Positions 19,511 through 20,627 of a stretch of 20,627 nt of DNA are shown in pieces. Position numbers and translations under genes: made by a program. The first letter of the stretch is position 1. Each line of letters begins with the position of its first letter. The notes beneath the pieces are model-generated. The model saw nothing but the letters and a program-made list of their open reading frames with translations. It ran no database searches and was not told the DNA's origin. This stretch comes from Porogramme epimiltina. Taxonomy: Eukaryota > Basidiomycota > Agaricomycetes > Polyporales > Polyporaceae. The stretch spans positions 1 through 20,627 of the forward strand of contig FTLJ01000745.1 of the NCBI GenBank assembly GCA_900155495.1, read 5' to 3'.

Positions 19511-20627
19511 CGGGCCATCGCCTTTTCTGTCTAGGGAGAATTAAGCGAAGGCGGTGTGCGATCATAGTATGGTTGACTCGGGGACTCCGTAGGTTGGGGA
19601 GGTATGAGGTTGGGGTGGAATGAGTGAAAGCCGCACGGGCTGCTCACTCCGCGCATGCGCAAGCCTGAAGAGACGCGCTTACATACATACACGTGCAACA
19701 GCGTGCCTCAAAAACCAAATGCGGACCCGGGCTCTTATACCGCCATCACCAGTACGTTCAACGGTCCCTGGACCTCGTTTTGGTCGCTTTCACAGCAGCG
19801 TCCGACACCAGTTACCCAACGAGAAGGCTCATGCTTAGAGAGCAGTCGGCAATCTCAGGTGAGCGGCTGGGCTCATGAACATCGGCGACGTGGTAGGTGC
19901 TTGCGGTTCGGACTTGCAAGGCGAAGTCCTAGCGTGATTTAGGTCGCCTTGTAGATTAGCCTTCTGTCTCCTACTGAAAAATGCTGAGAGGCTGATAAAG
20001 TAGACGAGCGATGATTGGCAGTGTGTCGAAACAAATATCGTGTACCCGAGCCTGAATGCCGTGGGTGGTCGGGCTCCCAATGACGGAGGTTGAACATCTA
20101 TCACCCGCCTGACCCGTCACCCGAACTGGGGGCTGTTCTGGGCTGTTGCTCTCTGCAGCACTGTGTACACATCCACGCGCTGCCTCCGTAGTGTCCTAGT
20201 ATCTTCATTCACCCGAACCTCCGCCAAGCTCCGGTCCCGGATGTAAAGTTCACTGCCTCGCCTAGCAAAACAAAAAGTGAAGACACAAATTCGTTTTTGA
20301 AGGCTCAACAGGACGTATTCCGATGACAAGGAGGCCATAAGAGCAATGCAGGTTGGGAGAAAATGGGGAAGACTCTAAGAGTGGGCCTATCCGCTGGCCG
20401 GAGAAGAGACGGCCGTGGCGGGTGGCCAACACGTGCACTCCTGTCACGTCCCAGGAGCGTCCGAACCCGACCACCAGGGCCGCAGACGGCGGGCGCTGGG
20501 AGGGCGGCCCTTTCGGTAGACGTCATTGGTGACACCGCGAAGAGTTCCACTGCTCCCTTCCGCCGCCCTGCGCCCCCGGCCTGCCCCTCCACGCCCCCGG
20601 CCTGCCCCCAGCCCCCCCGTCCCGCCC
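19511..20627. other. Upstream flank of metacaspase copy 2, no supported gene
   Basis: Open frames of 60-95 codons exist on both strands but none has a domain, a repeated splice pattern or a family motif. The last 100 bp are C-rich. No transposon ends, tRNA or other RNA gene were recognised. Confidence 0.4.
20571..20608 (+). repeat. Short C-rich direct repeat
   Basis: The 17-mer CGCCCCCGGCCTGCCCC occurs at 20571-20587 and again at 20592-20608, separated by TCCA. It may continue beyond the window edge. Confidence 0.8.

Overview
The window reads as nuclear DNA of a filamentous basidiomycete, probably an Agaricomycete. The genes are split by many short introns, mostly 45-70 nt with GTRNGT donors and YAG acceptors. 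The recognisable families fit: the spindle-checkpoint WD40 protein Bub3, fungal caspase-fold (metacaspase-like) peptidases, and proteins resembling the basidiomycete-expanded DUF6699 family. All genes I could build by splicing lie on the minus strand. I assembled exon models by hand from splice signals, reading phase and family conservation; none has been checked against transcripts or by a database search.

Left part (1-8.3 kb): mostly decayed or intergenic DNA. It holds amino-acid permease relics in both orientations (93-305 plus; 2153-1471 minus, with a nonsense codon and frameshifts). It also holds a truncated DUF6699-like 5' exon (762-882 plus) whose fuller relative is the gene at 4792-4007 minus. 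A small two-exon gene of unknown function lies at 5550-5050 minus. Two orphan coding-like fragments are at 6286-6492 and 7875-8220, both plus.

Middle (8.4-11.3 kb): a complete eight-exon bub3 (9946-8392, 330 aa, with a 7-nt first coding exon and a 24-nt last exon), and upstream of it a single-exon DUF6699 gene (11194-10376, 272 aa) with a TATA box.

Right part (12.5-19.5 kb): two paralogous metacaspase-like genes, 14620-12565 and 19458-17323. They share 13 coding exons with the same intron phase at all 12 introns. Both keep the catalytic His (YSGHSTQ / YAGHSTQ) and Cys (DACHSG). Both carry a long insert between the p20 and p10 parts that contains a perfect RVSF motif preceded by an [S/P]ILR motif, the arrangement of a bipartite protein phosphatase 1 (PP1) docking site. 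Both have replaced the conserved p10 cysteine by alanine. This pair is the most interesting content of the window. About 2.4 kb of sequence without a recognisable gene separates the two copies, and the last 1.1 kb is also without a supported gene.
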